Positions 63,475 through 64,000 of a stretch of 64,000 nucleotides of DNA are shown piece by piece; position 1 is the first letter of the stretch, and each line of letters opens with the position of its first letter. The stretch comes from CANLBN01 sp965230205 (GTDB taxonomy: Bacteria > Pseudomonadota > Gammaproteobacteria > Pseudomonadales > Cellvibrionaceae): contig OZ245996.1 in NCBI GenBank assembly GCA_965230205.1, forward strand, positions 3,658,001-3,722,000. The letters run 5' to 3'. The notes below the pieces were generated by a model. That model made no database searches, was not told where the DNA came from, and worked only from the letters and a program-made list of their open reading frames with translations. Both the position numbers and the translations under genes were made by a program.

Positions 63475-64000
63475 TGCTTGCCAGACCAATATATTTGACC
63501 GCTATTATTATCGCTTTAATCGCAATAATTATTGGTGGATATTTTATTAATAAAACCATTTCTGATTCTAATGTTACTGAGTTTTGGGATGTTGCAGATA
63601 ACACTAATACAAAAACCATTGATCATAGCGCATGGCAAACAATATTAGATGACTATTTGATTATTGAGCACCCATCAGGTATTAATCGAGTTGATTATGA
63701 AGGCCTAGTAGACGATCAAGAACTACTGATCCAGTATGCTCAATCATTATCTGCAATTGATCCGCGTAGTTACTCTAAAAAAGAACAGATGTCTTATTGG
63801 ATTAATCTTTACAATGCCTTAACGGTTTTGCTTATTACTCAAAATTACCCTGTCGCATCAATTACTGACTTAGGAGAAACAAAGATAGCTTTTGGGCCTT
63901 GGGATGATCAGATAACAACGGTTGCAGGTAAAACTCTAACACTAAACGATATTGAGCACCGTATTTTACGACCTATCTGGCAAGACAGCCGTATCCATTT
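63475..64000 (+). CDS. DUF547 family protein, cut by window end
   Basis: 175 residues are visible from ATG 63475. An N-terminal anchor or signal segment (LARPIYLTAIIIALIAIIIGGYF) is followed by WQTILDDYLIIEHPSGINRVDYEGL and KEQMSYWINLYNALTVLLI, the conserved DUF547 core. The C-terminus lies outside. It is probably in an operon with the GT2 gene. Function unknown. Confidence 0.85.

Overview
The window looks like chromosome from a free-living, probably marine, gammaproteobacterium of moderately low G+C content. Gene content and order recall the Pseudomonas/Cellvibrio side of the class: pabB-thrH-...-cysB, holB-pilZ-tatD, folD beside a tRNA cluster, the 1.6-kb-codon NAD-glutamate dehydrogenase with a DUF2835 gene, and prkA-yeaH-spoVR. 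No species is assigned. There are no rRNA genes, prophage or CRISPR arrays.

Layout. 0-6.4 kb: a truncated secreted phosphoesterase, then the stress operon prkA-yeaH-ycgB(SpoVR). 6.2-18.5 kb: gdhB with DUF2835, purB, a small Rieske protein, pabB, thrH, a CxxC thioredoxin-like protein, cysB and a universal stress protein with an FNR/Anr-like box; a parS-like palindrome lies at 15.39 kb. 18.7-31.4 kb: mostly minus-strand housekeeping genes (5'-nucleotidase, quinone oxidoreductase, D-cysteine desulfhydrase, yajC, a DNA-binding-domain-only AraC protein, bcp, mdh, dUTPase-like, tatD, pilZ, holB, two Lin0512 paralogues, tRNA-Val and tRNA-Asp), plus a 270-bp MITE-like element. 31.6-42 kb: a PAS histidine kinase, a flavin reductase, and a complete Dpp/Opp-type peptide ABC operon carrying a cytosolic M14 carboxypeptidase and followed by a LysR regulator.

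42.1-51.1 kb is the most interesting region. It holds an intact Nit1C-type cluster, nitBCDEFGH (nitrogen-starvation protein, nitrilase, radical SAM, GNAT, AIR-synthase-like, small protein, FAD oxidoreductase), with an LnmK/Pnap_2097-like gene as the last gene. A MocR-type regulator is divergently transcribed. The shared intergenic region contains a near-perfect sigma-54 promoter reading into nitB and three related 25-29 bp sites, two of them almost identical, one near each transcription unit. The core Nit1C cluster is known and has been linked to cyanide assimilation. The LnmK-like gene, the MocR regulator and the promoter architecture are the parts I do not recognise as described.

51.1-53.8 kb is an accessory-looking stretch of small hypothetical genes and an XRE-like regulator abutting a tRNA Pro-Arg-His cluster. 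54.5-64 kb: folD, rsuA, an rsmC-like methyltransferase, a large chemoreceptor, a LON-domain protein, a small secreted protein, and a divergent pair of glycosyltransferases (membrane GT-C type and GT2) followed by a DUF547 gene cut by the window end.
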